Origin: Moringa oleifera
Lineage: Eukaryota; Streptophyta; Magnoliopsida; Brassicales; Moringaceae
DNA: 64,000 bases
Reading direction: 5' to 3'
Assembly: GCA_021397835.1 (NCBI GenBank)
Contig: JAJFZO010000094.1
Location: forward strand, 3,884,501 to 3,948,500
Every line of letters starts with the position of its first letter. Position 1 is the first letter of the stretch. A program made the position numbers and the translations under genes. The notes under the pieces were generated by a model, which saw only the letters and a list, made by a program, of their open reading frames with translations, was not told the origin of the DNA and ran no database searches. Shown piece after piece: positions 14,574 through 28,810 of the stretch.

Positions 14574-14579
14574 TATAAG
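14574..14579 (+). promoter_or_regulatory. TATA box of MYB gene 1
   Basis: TATAAG followed by TGGCTG lies 93 bp before the ATG. MYB gene 2 has the same core followed by TGGCTG at nearly the same distance (94 bp), which supports both the TATA call and the choice of start codon. An ACGTGG core (about 14392) lies further upstream and could be an ACGT-type site; that is only a motif match. Confidence 0.6.
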
Positions 14580-14666
14580 TGGCTGGACAGGCTTCCAAAT
14601 TAAGTGGAAAGCAGCATCTGCCACACTCCTTCGTGTAGATTTGTTGGTACAGAGAGAGGGTTCCTC

Positions 14667-15733
14667 ATGAAGAGGTGCTCTGAGTTTAAAAGAGGCGCAT
14701 GGTCAGAGGAAGAGGATGATCGTTTGAGGAAGTGCATTGAAGAACATGGAGAAGGACAATGGCATCAAGTTGCTCAAAGGGCAGGTACTGCATGCAATTC
14801 ATAATAAATGCAAATGTAAACGCATGTATATGTTTATAGTCCGGCATATGTGTGTGTTTCTATATCCATATATGTCTGTATGTTTCTTGGAATTCGCAGG
14901 GTTGAACAGATGCCGAAAGAGCTGCAGGCTGAGATGGTTAAACTATCTGAAGCCAGACATCAAGAGAGGGGAATTTAAAGATGATGAAGTTGATTTGATC
15001 ATAAGGCTACACAATCTCTTAGGTAACAGGCAAGTGGTCACCTATTTTAATTTCTTCTTGCTGTGTTTCTCTTCTTTCCCTTTGAATTGTCTAAGAAAAC
15101 AAAAAAAGCAACACCTCAGAATCGACGGAATATGAGCATTGCAAGTAACAAAAAAAATATAGTTTTGAGATTTAAGTATTGAAAGCATTTTTGACACGCA
15201 GTTCTATCTTTATTGTCTCATTTTGGTGTAGATGGTCAATGATTGCCGGTAGACTCCCAGGAAGAACATCAAACGACATTAAAAATTATTGGAACACCCA
15301 CATAAGGAAGAAAGTAGTCTCTGCAGATGGGGCTATGGGAGCAGTTGCTCATCAAAGAAAGAAAGTAGTTTCTGATCAAACAAACAAAGCAAGGATGAGA
15401 ACTGGTGAAGGAGCCAGCAGCATGATTATAAGACCTCAAGTCCGAAGCTTGCCCAAAAGGTTGCTGTCATGGAAAATGAGGCGAGTGACTAATATAACAG
15501 ACGATATTCGGTTGGAAGATGATCTTAACAAACCATCTTTAATGCCGCAGTCCCAAGAAAACAGTGCTTGGCAACTCTTAGCAGCAGGAAGCGATGAATC
15601 CTGCTTAAAGCCTGATCAAGAAATTGAATGGGCAGCAAAACTGGCTGATCCTTCCCTTGACTTAGACGAAAATTGTTTAGGTGACTTCTCCATTGAGGTG
15701 GGCGACCTTTGGGACATGCTTGATTCTGTGTAG
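14667..15733 (+). CDS. MYB gene 1: R2R3-MYB transcription factor, anthocyanin-activator (subgroup 6) type, divergent copy
   Basis: Three exons: 14667..14784 (118 nt), 14900..15029 (130 nt), 15232..15733 (502 nt), giving 249 residues. The first ATG after the TATA box (14574) is at 14667; an upstream in-frame GTG at 14604 lies only about 30 bp from the TATA box and is not a credible start. R2 carries Trp at residues 12, 32 and 52; R3 carries F65, W84 and W103. The bHLH-contact signature runs D71-L72, R75, L79, M86, R90, with Met where Leu is usual. The SNDI tetrad at 96-99 resembles the ANDV-type tetrad of dicot anthocyanin MYBs. The C-terminal KPRPRxF-like motif is weak (RPQVRSL). The acidic tail ends [10 protein letters not shown], a plausible activation region. 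Intron 2 (15030-15231) uses a GC donor. By family, the protein acts in the nucleus with bHLH and WD40 partners on flavonoid genes. It is clearly more diverged than genes 2 and 3; subgroup assignment is an inference. Confidence 0.88.
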
Positions 15734-16799
15734 GAGTAGTTGAATTCCAAAATGATATGCTTCTGCTTTGCTTTGTATTAAGCCCAGTATAATAAGTGAC
15801 AGTTTTTGTAAGCTAAGTTTGTGGCTTCTCCTGTGGTTAAAATAATGCGAATGAGTACGAAACTAGCTATAGCCTACAAATAAGCGGGTAAAATTTTGAC
15901 CATATATTGAGATTTATATATATCATCTTTCTTCTGTCATCTGATTATTATAAATATATTAAATCTTTTCATTTCAGATTTTAATATAAACAAAATGGAT
16001 TATGCTTTGATTTGTCCTAAAGGAACTCATACAAAATAGAATTGTGAGCACCAATGAATTCTTTAATCTTCATTTCAGAACACTAAAGTTGTGTTTTTTT
16101 ATTTGATAAAAAAATTTCAGTATTGGCAACTTTACCAAATCCACTAAAACTTAATTATTTCCATGCGATTGAAAGTTGAAAAGGACATTCAGCTTCAACA
16201 GGAAAGAGGAGAAAAGAGGGTTAAGGTAAGTACTGAGAATATATAGTTCCTCTCATTTTTTAGCCTGACGGCGGCTATTCTTCCTCACCAGGAAGTTTAT
16301 TCGGCCTTTGCTGGATGAAAGAGCTTGGACTTTCAGATGTCTGATTTGTTCATTTCTTGTGGTTGTTGTCATGACCAGCATGCCTGTTTAGAATGGCAGC
16401 TCGGATGCCAACGATGGGATACAACGCCAGCTGCTACACTCTATTGACTGCAGTAACCTGAGAGAGAAAGTAAGATACTCAGATGGCAATAGCTAGTCAC
16501 CATTCACTATATTCATAAATCTTTTGCTGTGTTTCCAAATAGGAAAAAGGTGTAGGGTGTATGATACTCCTCATGGATGAAAGACTAAATGAAAAGACAT
16601 TAATGAATAGGGTATTCAGTCTCAATCAACTTGATGAACTGGGACCAGCATTCAACGGCTAAGAATCCTTGTGACTTGTAGTTGGCAGAAAGCAGGGCTG
16701 AGAGAAAGGCTCATGACGTAAGGACTTCTGGTAGAAAGAGAACAAAAGGTATCTGTCAAGAATTCAATCATTTGATCCTGCTCATGCTTGGAATCTTCA

Positions 16800-17530
16800 A
16801 TTTTACACGTCAAATTTATCATTAATTTAATTTAATTTTTTAAAAATATTTTAACATCAAATTTTTTATTTTTAATTTATTTATATCAAATTAATGTTAT
16901 GATTTTTAATTTTAATTTATTTATTTTAAGTAAATAATATTATATAATAAATTATATTTTAAAATAAATTTTAAAATTAATAATTTATTAACTTAATTTT
17001 ATAATTATATTTTTTACTTAATTATTTTTACAAGTTGATGACTCTTTTACCGTAATGTATAATAATTTTTTAATAAAATAATTAAAAATAATCAATTTAA
17101 ATTAATATTAAAATTTTATTAAATAATTAAAATAAAATAATTATTATATTATAATATTTAATTTTTTAAATTATCATGACGATCTCATAAATATTCAATC
17201 AATAAATCACAAAATGCAATATGAGTCTCCTTATTTTTGATTTACTTATATCACATAAAAATTAAATATTTTTTAAATTATAATTTTAATATCATATAAA
17301 TATTATTATTAATTAAATATTTTAATATTATTAATAATTCAAATAAAATTAAATATTTATTTTATTTTAAAAATTTTGATAAAATATTTTTAATAATATA
17401 ATTTTTTTAGTAATATAATATATATTAAATTATTAATTAAAAATATATTTAATATGAAAATTCAAAAATTAATAATAAAATAAATTCTTTTAAAAAAATA
17501 AATACAAATCACTTTATACATCAAATCAAA
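16800..17530. mobile_element. AT-rich dispersed element, copy 1
   Basis: It shares with copy 2 (34560-35620), in the same order, the ATTTTAACATCAAATTTTTT motif near the left, a CATGACGA(T/C) landmark in the middle (17175 and 35037 areas), CTCCTTATTTTT soon after, and TTTAAAAATTTTGAT (17367 and 35377 areas) toward the right. It carries no ORF of note. Ends are approximate. Confidence 0.55.
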
Positions 17531-20500
17531 TGACAATTTGGCGTTTACCGTATTGACTGGAGACTGCCTTTAGTCACTCATCTTCCACCACGCCGTATAT
17601 TTTGCGTAGTTGGCAAGGCAGGAAAGCTTCCAGAAAACATGACCTGATGATTTGCTTAAAAATTGCTCATCTTCGCCCCTCTTTTGCTACGAAAATCAAG
17701 CCAGATTCTCTGAATTTTGTTGCATTACGGCTTGTCCATTCATTTAAATTTTCATAAAAATAAAATAAATTCTAAAATATTTTAAAATAATATATAAAAT
17801 ATGATATTTTAAATGTGTTCGAGTCTTAAAATACATCTCACTTTTGTGAAAAAGAAAAAACATAAACGCATGAAGGTCCATTACAGAATTGTATGTTTTC
17901 AATGGTGCCTCCGGCTTTATCTCACCACTCCATATAAAACAAATTTGAAATTTTAGTAATATATTTTTATTTATTATTTATAAAGTAACTATTCATCAGA
18001 AATCGTTGGACGAGACGACCATCGACACTGAATATAAGGGACCATTTATTTGATTTTACAGTCCAATGTATAATTGGCAGCAAAAGCATTAGATGGCCTT
18101 AGTTAAAGAAGGGTAGCTAGCTGCATGCATAGCGTGCATGCATGTGTCCCCAGCAGCACGTCAAACTAAGAAATCTAGTCTTTTCAACAAGCTTCATCAA
18201 TTATCACGTGAAAATAAACAGAACATTCTTAGGCATCTAAAGTTTAGCTTATGCGACGGTCCCGACTGTAGCTGTGCATAATATATAATTCATTTTCACA
18301 AGCTTTTACTATTCCAAGCTTGTTTTATACTCTCATATTAGCTAAGCAAACTTTCTAATCGATCCTGTTGGCCGATCAAGTATGCCGACAAGCAAAGAGC
18401 AGACAAGGGGTCGGCCCTCCTCTGCCGCTGTTCATGGTCCAACACAGCAAATAATCATAGACACATGCAAACTTTGTACCATCATGATGGTTTTTTCTTT
18501 TAAACTACAAGATTAATTTACAGAATAATTGCAGCCAAGCAGACATTTTCATCTCCTATGTTTCACACACTTTATTGCCTAAATTAAAATATCATTTCTC
18601 TAAGCTTCACGCACCTAAAATTTATGGACTGCATGCATAAATTGTCTATATCAGGTTGTTCTAGTTTACAACAGGGCTAGACTTGTATTTTCCTACAAAT
18701 GCTCACTAATCCCATTAGCTAGCTCAAACATTTTACTGTGTTTTTCTTCTCTAAATTTTCTTGAGAAAAGAAAAAAAGAAAAAATATATTGTCTGCTCTA
18801 AGATCTTAATTGCTGTAAATTTGTGTTTTAGAGTCGATTTTTATAGCATCAAAAAGCATTTATAAGTTATAAGGAGTTAAAAATCTTATATATTGTTGAA
18901 TGATATAGCTTTTTACTTATCCCATGTAATTTACGGATACCGATTTGCTCATTTATCATCAAGTAAAGAATGTCATTTATCAATAAGATGTGACAAAAGG
19001 CACTAATTTTAGTATAGGTAATGGAACTTCATGCAAATAAAGGGATTCAAACTAACTCTAAACAAAATAATTATAAAATAATGTTTATGATAAAATAGAT
19101 ATTAAATTGACGTGACATAATAAAACCCAAATAAATAACTTTTTTCAAATTAAAAAAATTTCCAACCTAAAGAAAAATCTATAACACGACTGATTACATA
19201 ATTTATTTAACAATTTGTGAAAGCATGCAAGCAAGCAAATATATTACATCTAACTAATTACTAGTTATAAATGATATATAAAATAAGGGTATATGTAGAT
19301 GGAACACGAAATTAATCCAATTAAGAAATTTAAGTCCATATAGGGAAAAAAAAAAGAAGGAAAATTTTTTAACCATTTTTAATGTTGTTTTTAAAAATAC
19401 CCTACAATCACTAGTTTATATATTTTTAACTTAAACACATAAAATAATATCAAACAATCTTTAAATAAATGCCTTAATTTCTTCAATATCTTCAGCATAC
19501 ATTCAGTTGTGTAATACTCAAAAAATAGATATTGATTGGACATATTTTTCTACCTAAAAGATTTTAATGATTGATTTTCATTAAATTTTTAAAAATTTGA
19601 AGCTTTCCCCAAAATCTACATTTCTTGTCTCCTAGCTAACATCAATTCCTTTTCCTCGTCTTTTCTTGATTACTCTTCGTCTCCCTCATTCTCCATCTTT
19701 TATCGCCGAAGCTACGTCGTCGGTCAAACCCATCTTTTCGCATCACAGCTATATTCCACATCACTCTCGAAACCTACTTTCAGAACCCATTTTTGGTTGA
19801 AACTTATTTTCGAAACCTTTGGCGTCTTCACATTGTCACCCTTGCCTTGCTGCTCTCATATTACTGCCTTTACCTTGTCGCCTCGCTTTCACCTTGCTAT
19901 CCACCATCCCCAAAAGGAGCTCATCACGCTTAATGAGTCTGTGCAAATGGGTCATTTTGAACCTCCATTAGAGATTCATACCAAGCATATCATCGCTAAA
20001 ACTCTTTACTCATTATTATTGTGAAGATATGATAAAATTATGGCATAAATATTTAGTTTTTTAATATTTTATATGTCAAATGAGCATGGGCTTTGGAACA
20101 ATATATTAAATTTCTTAATTTTTGGCCATTAATAGTGATATTCAACTGTGAAATGTGATTGAAATTTATAAGGTGGGCATAAGTACCAAAAAATAATAGG
20201 TGTTTTGAAAGGTTTGTTGCAATATATATAAACAGATTGTGAAATATTGTTGAAACTTATAAGATCTCTTTTGTTGAAGTTGTGTGTACATTAATTTTTT
20301 ATTGCATATAAAAAAGTATATGGTTTAAATATTAAGTTTTTATTCATACATTTTAATCAAATTTAAAATTTTTATTATGCTGTCTAGTATTTGTTTTGCA
20401 TAATTATAAGTTTGTGGCAATTAAATTTTATTTATTTTTTTTCTTTTAGGAAATCTCAAGTTATTTAATTTTTGTCCTATTATCAAATGATTGTTCATTT

Positions 20501-20689
20501 GTTGATCTATCATATTTTCTTTTTTATTTAAAAAAATTTAAAGACAAACATGTACAAAGAAAAAATTCAAATTTTGAACATGAGTGGACCTTATATATCT
20601 TTAATATATAATATAACATTCTGTACTGGTTATGAATATGAGTATGAGTTCATTGTGGGTAACAAATCTCTTTTGTTTTTTAATCATTC

Positions 20690-21190
20690 ACTCTTTTCTT
20701 TTGAAAAATCAAACAAAAATAAACTGAAAAAAGAAAAAAAATCATTAACTTATACTTATTATTTGTTTAGTGTATGATCTAAAGTATTGGATAATTAACA
20801 AGAATTTGAATGAAATTTATTTTTTATTTTTTTAAAAAATTTAAAGATGTAGAAAAAAATTTATGATGTAACCAATTAATTAGTCAACGAATAGAGAGCA
20901 ATTAAAAATACAATAATGATAAATTAATATGTGTTTAATAAGAATAAAAAAAATTTAAAGATATTTAGTTGAGAAAATCAAGAGATGTTCATATTTCTTA
21001 TTTTGTAACTATCTTGATTTGTTTTTTATCTTAATTTTTAATTATTTTATTCTTTATTTTGTATTGATTTGTTTTCTTATTTTATATTGATTTATTTTTT
21101 ATTTTATATTGGTTTACTTTTTTATTTTATATAAATTTGTTTTTATTTTGTGTTGATTTGAGCTAAATTTTGTTTACGAAGCTAATTGTA
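20690..21190. repeat. Dispersed inverted repeat, right copy
   Basis: Landmarks GTGTATGATCTAAAGTATTG, GATGTAACCAATTAATTAGT and GTGTTTAATAAGAATAAAAA are the complements of those in the 5240-5740 copy. From 21035 to 21165 it contains about five units of a roughly 25-bp AT-rich tandem repeat built on TTATTTTATATTGATTT. The two copies are about 15 kb apart and could pair as a large inverted repeat. Confidence 0.65.
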
Positions 21191-24100
21191 TTATAATTTT
21201 GTCCCTTACTGGATTGATTTTATTTTTAACATAAATTATTGAATTTTTTTACCTTAATATTTTGTGTTTATTTGACCACAATGTCATGTGTATTTGTATA
21301 GTAATTTGTATAGCTTGCATATGTGAAGCATAGTTAAGTAAACATTGAAACGTAGTTAACAAGATATTAAATAATGATTAATACTAATTTGATTGATATG
21401 CATAGTAATTATATATAACTTGGTTAGTAATTTATAAGTAAAGCATAGTTAAGTATACTTGATTGGCATTCACAGTAACTTGCATAATATATATAAAGGT
21501 AAAGGTCTCATAAAACTTTCATGTTTATTCGATATCACAAATCGAACCTCAATGTTTAATATTGATCGAAACAAACCTTGATATTTGTGTATCGATTGAA
21601 ATAAACTATAAATTAATATTTTAATCATAACTTAACTATCGATAAAGGTAAAAAATAAAATTTTAAATTCTTTTTCCTAATCTAAAAAATTTCAAAACCA
21701 TTTTTATCGATTGTATCTCACTTTCAAGCATCAAATCCATGTTTCAGCTAAGTAAATTTGTCAAAAGCTTTTAATTTTTAATAAACTTAAATAATTGTAG
21801 AGTTCTTGTTAGATTTGACGTCAGACAAGAACATGCATAAAATTTTTTGCAGATGAGTTACCTTTAGATCAATTATCAGTAATCTTTAATTTCAAATTCA
21901 AGAATACCTCTAAGTAAGAATCATTCAAAAAACTCATTACAATTAACATTTAATCTAAGAGGAGACTCAGGTGCAACCATTGAAAAATTAATCTCCATTA
22001 GAACTTGCAGTAAAGAGGAGAAATAATCTAAAATACTCGAGTAAGAAAAAAAAATGGTAATATACCGAAACACTTCACGTTTATGTTTTTGTCAGGAATG
22101 GAGCATCCTTTTTTCCCTTTTCACTGCAAAGAATTTAATAAATAATAAGTTACGAATTAATGAAACAGTAAAGGAGAGATGGAAACAAATTGTAGAATTG
22201 TAAATAAGGTAATAAAAGCATTCACCATTATAATTGTAACTATAAATTCGAATTACTCTTTTAAAGGGCAATGATCTGTATTTTGAATTAATTATTCTAA
22301 TGATGATGGAGCATATTTTATTTGGATAAAGAATTATTAGACAAGTAATGACACGAAATATGTGGGAAGTGATTGTAAGTAATATGGGAAGAAGAAAGAA
22401 AAACCCATAAAAACTAGAGAAGCAAGGATGGTGATTCGGAAGATAAATGAAAACAAATTAGGGACTTTTTTTAACAAAATTGAGCTTCGGTTCTTTCTTA
22501 AATTGGTATGCAAGATTGATTATACAATAAATTTGAGAGGTTTTTCAAATCCAACTTCAAATTTTGATTACATCTCTTCAAATCCAAAATCAACTTGTAA
22601 AAATCAGAGTTTTGACAATTAATGATGAAGGAAATAAAAATAAAAATACTATTTTACTCTTGGTAGTAATGTTTGTTTTGAACTACGTTAGAGATTGGTT
22701 TTTATCTGCTACTAAAGTTACTTTAGGATTTATAATATCACTTTTTGACGAGGTTAGATTTATCTTCTAGAGTAAATATAAAAGTTTTATGTGAATTTAT
22801 CCTATATATAATGATTTATGTATAAAGCATAGTTGCTTAGATATTGTGTAATGAGTTATAGTTATTTATATTATTAAGCTTCTGCTTGGATGTCACAATG
22901 ATACTTGAAGGATGCATATGAATCATTCTACTCTGAAGAGATTTCATTGAGCTATCCTTAAAGAAAAGAGAAGTCATTAACCCTGGTTCACCGAATGCTG
23001 ACATCTCTTGTAAATTTCTTTCTAAAAAAAGGCTTTCACAACAAAATAATTAGTAATTTTTTTAAAATGCTTTGAATTTAATACGATTTATACATCATAA
23101 ATGCATTATTATAAAGCATAATATTGTCTTTATTTCAAGGATAGTTGTGAAGTATTTTACTTACATTATATAAAGATACTTAAGAAAAATCATCATATGG
23201 ATTTTGTTGAGCGAGTTATTGAATGAATCAAAAAGTCTAATTCAAATAATATTTAATATTGTGCATGTAACGAATAATTAAAGTAACAATATAATGTTTA
23301 ATATTGAAGTTGGACTGTAGTAGAATATTAGTGTGTAATTTTTTAAGACAATTGAGGATGCCAAGTCTTTGTTAAATGAATCAATGAATGCACTTTACAT
23401 GTGTTTTAAGTATTTGAAAAAATATTAACATAATACTGATGCTAATGATTTGATGATGCATAACATATATAGGCATACTTGCAAGTTTTATGATAGCGAT
23501 AATCTATAGTATGTTGTAGTTATTTAAATGTGGCAATAATTACTCATTTATGATGATACTAATATATTAACAATAGTGATTAATAGTGCGTTGATAATGA
23601 TTTCAATTGGTTAATAGTAAAAAAAAAAAAAAAACAAGAACAAAGATTTTTATTTACAAGTTGTAAGTCCAAAAGTAATTCATAATCCATTAATTTTGTA
23701 TTTAATTAACATAACATTGCATTTTATGGTTATACATAGGCACATATGAGAATGACATACAGAGCATTTTAGAAGGATGATGCATCACTAGCTCCACCTC
23801 AAGCAGCTGATTGGGTAGCATATAATTGACTGAAATATATAGTGTGTATTAATGGAGCAATTTCAATAGTGATATGTTGAATTTTCTAGTTATTGAAAGG
23901 TCAACAATGAAGTCTTTTGCCTGTGTTTTATTGGATTGATCATGAAAAGGCTAACATAGTTGATGTTACTTGAGTTATGATAGGTTGAACTTTCTAGTTA
24001 TTAAGGGGTCTTTCAGTTTTAGTTATTTGTTATTGCGAAATATGCATGTTGTATTATGCATGAACTACATTAAATATTAATTGAGTTACACTTCAACTAC

Positions 24101-27100
24101 ACTTATTGACAAAAGTGATATTATGTTTTCAATTTACAATAATAGTTTGCCAAATTAAATATTTAACAATATATTCAATTTATGTGTTATACTTTCGTAT
24201 TGATTTTATTCATTTATAGAACCTCTTAAACCAAGTTGAATACACATAGTGACTCCTTCAAATATTTGTAAGTATGATAATCACTTGAAAGTAATATTAA
24301 TTGAATTGGTACTAAGTTTTCTCACTTTAGATAAAAAATCACTATTGACTTGTTTGATTTACTATAGTGTAAAAAATAATAATTTAGTTGCGATCTAAAT
24401 CACTATCATAAATAAAATTAACCACTTCTTGTACTATAATACTATTACAAGATTTTGTATCATAATGACAAGTAGAATAAATAATTGTCATCTAGTCAAT
24501 ATTTACATTTGCATATTGCATGATAAAATAAAGCAAATACAGTAGCATAGTGTACCACCCAAAATAATTACATTTGCACACAACACAAATATAAACATAT
24601 ATAATTCCTTAGGACTAACTCTTTTATATTTAACAACAGTGCGAGAATATATGTATTTTGAACCATGCTCATCCTATTTTTTGTTGAATGATACCAATGC
24701 TCAAATATCATCACCCATAATACATTATAATCAAAACTAGGCTCATTAATACAGTAGGAGCCGCTATAACAACTCTGCATGCATTATGTTATTGTTGTTA
24801 TGTCATATAACTATGACAACATGACAAGTCATTACCATTACATACTAAATAACTATAACTCGTAAAAAGTTACTATTAATATTTCTTTACATCATGTTAA
24901 TCAGACGTTATAATAAGATATTGTCATAGACAATGTCTTTAGATAAGTCATAATAGGCAACTATGTTATTTACAAAATAAAAAATAGGTTGGCTTAGAAA
25001 AAATACTATCGTTAGACATATTTTACCATCATGACACATATTTATCAATGTAGATAAAATAACTATCACTTATAATAAGTAACCAAAAATGCACAGAACT
25101 AACATATATATGCATAGTTCATTTTTAAGAGTTATTGCATATTCATATAATATTAAATCTTTAAAAATATAAAAAAATCTGACATGGATTCAACATAAAA
25201 CTTGAAAATGACACAATGCAAATCATAAGAACACATAAAAAAATGAACCCAACCCCAGAAAACGTAGAAAATGCAGCCTAGGTGTTCACATTTTGCACGT
25301 GGACACATACATCAGCAAAAAAATCAGCTTTGAACAAACTCAAAAATTATAAGACTATTTGAGTCTTGGTTACTTCTCGAGCCTCACGAGAAACCGAAGA
25401 GAAACCTATGAACCCTTTAACAGAAAAAAAAAAAAGGTGAACAAAAAGTGATAAAGCATCTACTATATATTTGGACAAAAACTTCAAGGAATCTATCTAA
25501 CTTCATTATTCGTTCTTCGCTGGATTGATCATGTTTTCTGTCGAATACAATGCAAGTCACCTTATACGATGTGAAAATTCCACCAATTAATGCATGCAAG
25601 CCACATTCAACAATGTCAAAATTTGATCAATTTGTAAAGAAATCATAGAGGTGAAGTAACAAAATGAGGTTATTCTCACGTAAATTTGGTAAAGAAACAA
25701 TCTAGAGAGGAAAAAATGGGTTTGCAAGCTTAGGCAAAAGAAAATAAAGAATGGCTATATTGTTGGTTGAGCAATAGCATAGTACAATACAATGTACTAT
25801 GCTTTCAGAGAAAAATGAGTTTTATCTTTACTTGTGAATGAAGGTATAATGGTCCTCACAGTTTTTTTTTTCTTAAAAAAAGTGATGTAGTCTTCAATAC
25901 AAAAAAACTAAAAATATATAACTTAATAATATTAAATTAGTTTTATGATAAAAGAATATTTTTAAACTAATTTTATTAATTAACTAAAAAAATCGTATTT
26001 GTACCTACTCAAATATTAAAGTCCACAACCTATCTATCAAGTGAATATATTACAAGACATTTCTATAAAAACCAAAACTAATGAAATACCTATCATGCAC
26101 GTACGATATGACACTCTTATATATATCAGTAAGTTCTAAATATAAATAGGGGGCCATGGTCTTATGAAGATTACTCCATTATCTTTTCCTAGTTCCATAA
26201 GGTGATTGTTCAGGTAAAGGACTTGTGTATATGGGTGGTCTAATACACTTGTGTGTGAAGGAAATAATGCAAACTATTTTAACAATTCTAAATCTAAGCC
26301 CTACACATTTGCAATAAATGTAAATTTATTCAAAATAAATGATAAAGAAAAACAAAGTCAAATAGACAAAATATAACACATGATAAAGTTCATTTGTTCA
26401 ACTCATTAGGCACTTATATTTTGGTTGTCTAGTTCCCTGGTTAAGTCGCCAAGCTGTTGCAATGTGAATGCAATGTGAACGCAATGCAAAGTAGTTGATC
26501 CCCTACTTTTATTTAGTTTTATTTTTAATGAAAAAATAAATAAAGTTACCACTAATTATTATGGGTATGATTGATCACTAAATTTCATTTATCCAGTTTA
26601 GTCATTTTTAGGTTTACGTTTAGATTACTAAAATAGTAGATTTAATTAACAGAATCAAAGTTAGGTTTAGAAATCAGTTGAGAGGAAAGAATCTATTGAT
26701 TAAATCTATTATTTTAGTAATCCAAATGTAAACCTAAGAATAACTAAATTAAATAGATAAAATTTAGGTGATTAATCATACTTATAATGATTAGTGGTAA
26801 CTCTATTAATATTATTTAGTCTTGTTTTAAAATGTTGTTTATATATAACCGAAAAATATTTTTTATAATATAAAAGAAGATAGTTATTATTGTCAATCAT
26901 TTTTAATTTATTTTATTATAAAATTTTATTATTATTAAAATTTTTATAAAATTTGACTATCATTATAATATTGTATATATATATATATATGTAAATTTCC
27001 TTTTTCAGGAATATAGAATAAACAATCATTGCAATTTTTTTTGGATTCTAAACCATCATTGAAATTACTTTTTATTATTTATTATTATTATTTAAAAATA

Positions 27101-28115
27101 TTTTTAAAATTTAAGATTATTATTTTAAACTAACATAGTACATTTATATTATAAAAAATTATTATTGTAAATATTTTTTTGATTTATTTATTATTAAAAA
27201 TATATATAAATTATATTTTTTTAAAGTGTTAATTTAAATTTTTTATCATTATAAAAAATTTAAATTAATTTTTTAAATCATTATTATTATAAATTTTTAT
27301 ATTTTACTATTAAATTTTTAATATGTTAATTTTAATAATATTACATAAATAAATTAATAAAATAAAATAAAAAATAAAAATCAATATTATACAATTAAAA
27401 ATATATACATCCCTTATTTTTTTCTTTTTTCATTTTTAAATTTTCTTCCCTTTCATTCTTTCTTTTTTTTCCTTTTTTTTTTCTTTTCCTCTCACCTCGT
27501 CCCTCCATACCCCTTTCTCTCAGTTCCCTCTTCTTCTTCCTTCTTCTTCCTTTTCCCTGACAGCCTTCCTATTCTCTCCTTCTCCTCCTTCAACTCCTTT
27601 TATTTTTTTCATTAAATTAAGATTACAATCAAATCTATAAATCTAAAAAAGAGATTACCTGAATCGGTGTCTTTCTTCAAATTCTTCTTCCTTTTGCTTC
27701 TCCCGACTTCTCCTTTATGTTTTTTCCTCGAAATCTTCTTCTCTTAACTTTTAATTTTATCTTCTTTTTCTTTTTTTTCTTTCACTTCTCCTCTTATTCC
27801 TTTTTTATACTTGTTTGAGAGGGACTTACCGGTCAAATGGGCAGTGATCACCGCGATTTTAAGGGATTGATATCCCATTTGCCGAGCAAGTTGCTCGGTG
27901 GATCGAAAGTGAAGGGAGGCTGTGCCAGGGTATCTAACAGAATTGGCAGGGAGGTGATCTGCACCTGCCCGTTTCTTTCTCTCTTTTTTTTTTAAATTCT
28001 TTTTTTTATATTTTCAGTTATCTACATATTCCATGCCGCCTGCATTATCATATATCTTCCATGCATTATTATAGTTCTTCCATGCATTCATTTGGTGCTT
28101 ATTTTTATTGTTTAG

Positions 28116-28810
28116 ATGGCCAAAGAACAGGAATATACTGTCCCACAAGAGTTGTTGAAGGTTGAGTGTACAATTAATAACAAATCACATCTGAGCACCC
28201 TTAGGACTTTAATAAAAAATTTTGATTAGGTAATTGATAATGGTGTTGCTAGGAACAAGTTATAGAGACTCTGCTTTTGGTTTTTTGTTAGACATGCACA
28301 CTTGCATCACATATGGTAGCCAAATTATACATAAACTTTGGTTGAGGAGGTTGAGCACGAAAAGAATGATAAGTTTTGCTTTAGGATAAGGCAAAGGATT
28401 GCTACATTTGGAAATGTAGACTTTTGCCTAATCAGCGGAATGAAATTTGCTACATTTGGATATGAGCAACTTATCGCTATCTGAGTATGGGATAGTTTCT
28501 TGGTATTTTTCTAGGTCAAGTAAGATTAGTGTAGACACACTAAGAGGATGCAGAGGGCTGACCTTGTGAAGCCAGATGATGCCATGGGAGTAGCCCTGTT
28601 TTACGTGTTGTACGACTTTGCATTATGGCTTTGATGAGCGACAATTGGTAAAAGATTGGGAGTTTCGCCTTGTGGAAGACTTAGAGAGGTGCAACACATT
28701 CCCTTGATGTACTGACATTTTTTTTCAATTCCATGCAATATTAGAAGCAAGGCATTAAAGGCCTTTGCCAGTGAATGGCCAAGTGAAATACAACATTCAA
28801 GGATTTTCCT
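28116..28810 (+). pseudogene. Broken DUF1985-type transposon-associated gene
   Basis: A start-like ATG at 28116 opens a frame that soon stops. Scattered pieces read FRIRQRIATFGNVDFCLISG, then RADLVKPDDAMGVALFYVLY and, after a frameshift, FDERQLVKDWEFRLVEDLER. This is the order found in plant DUF1985 proteins, which are often carried by Mutator-like elements with Ulp1 protease domains. No Ulp1 or transposase part was recognised nearby. A further open stretch at 28839-29045 (Arg/Ser-rich) may be another remnant. The region upstream (27410-27960) is strongly pyrimidine-rich. Family assignment rests on remembered domain patterns. Confidence 0.5.

Larger units (their letters stand above)
15734..28100. 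other. Long gene-poor interval between MYB gene 1 and the DUF1985 remnant
   Basis: Outside the dispersed elements listed separately, the sequence is AT-rich with short ORFs that lack any family pattern. 16200-16750 and 17990-18480 are locally more GC-rich, the latter with GCATGCAT-type RY motifs near 18121-18142. The 22800-25100 stretch contains loose repeats of CACTAT/ATAGTG type reminiscent of the other transposon-like arrays. 27410-27800 is an extended CT-rich tract. Confidence 0.5.

Noticed and set aside
14604..14666. Upstream extension of MYB gene 1 ([10 protein letters not shown]...)
   Set aside because: The frame starts with GTG, not ATG, about 30 bp from the TATA box. Starting at 14667 gives the same 118-nt exon 1 as the other two genes.
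14785..15135. ORF reading through MYB gene 1 intron 1, exon 2 and intron 2
   Set aside because: It contains exon 2 but includes both introns; the spliced model fits the R2R3 domain exactly.
19797..20024. 75-codon ORF with moderate GC content
   Set aside because: No ATG at its start, no recognisable domain, and no splice-compatible neighbours.
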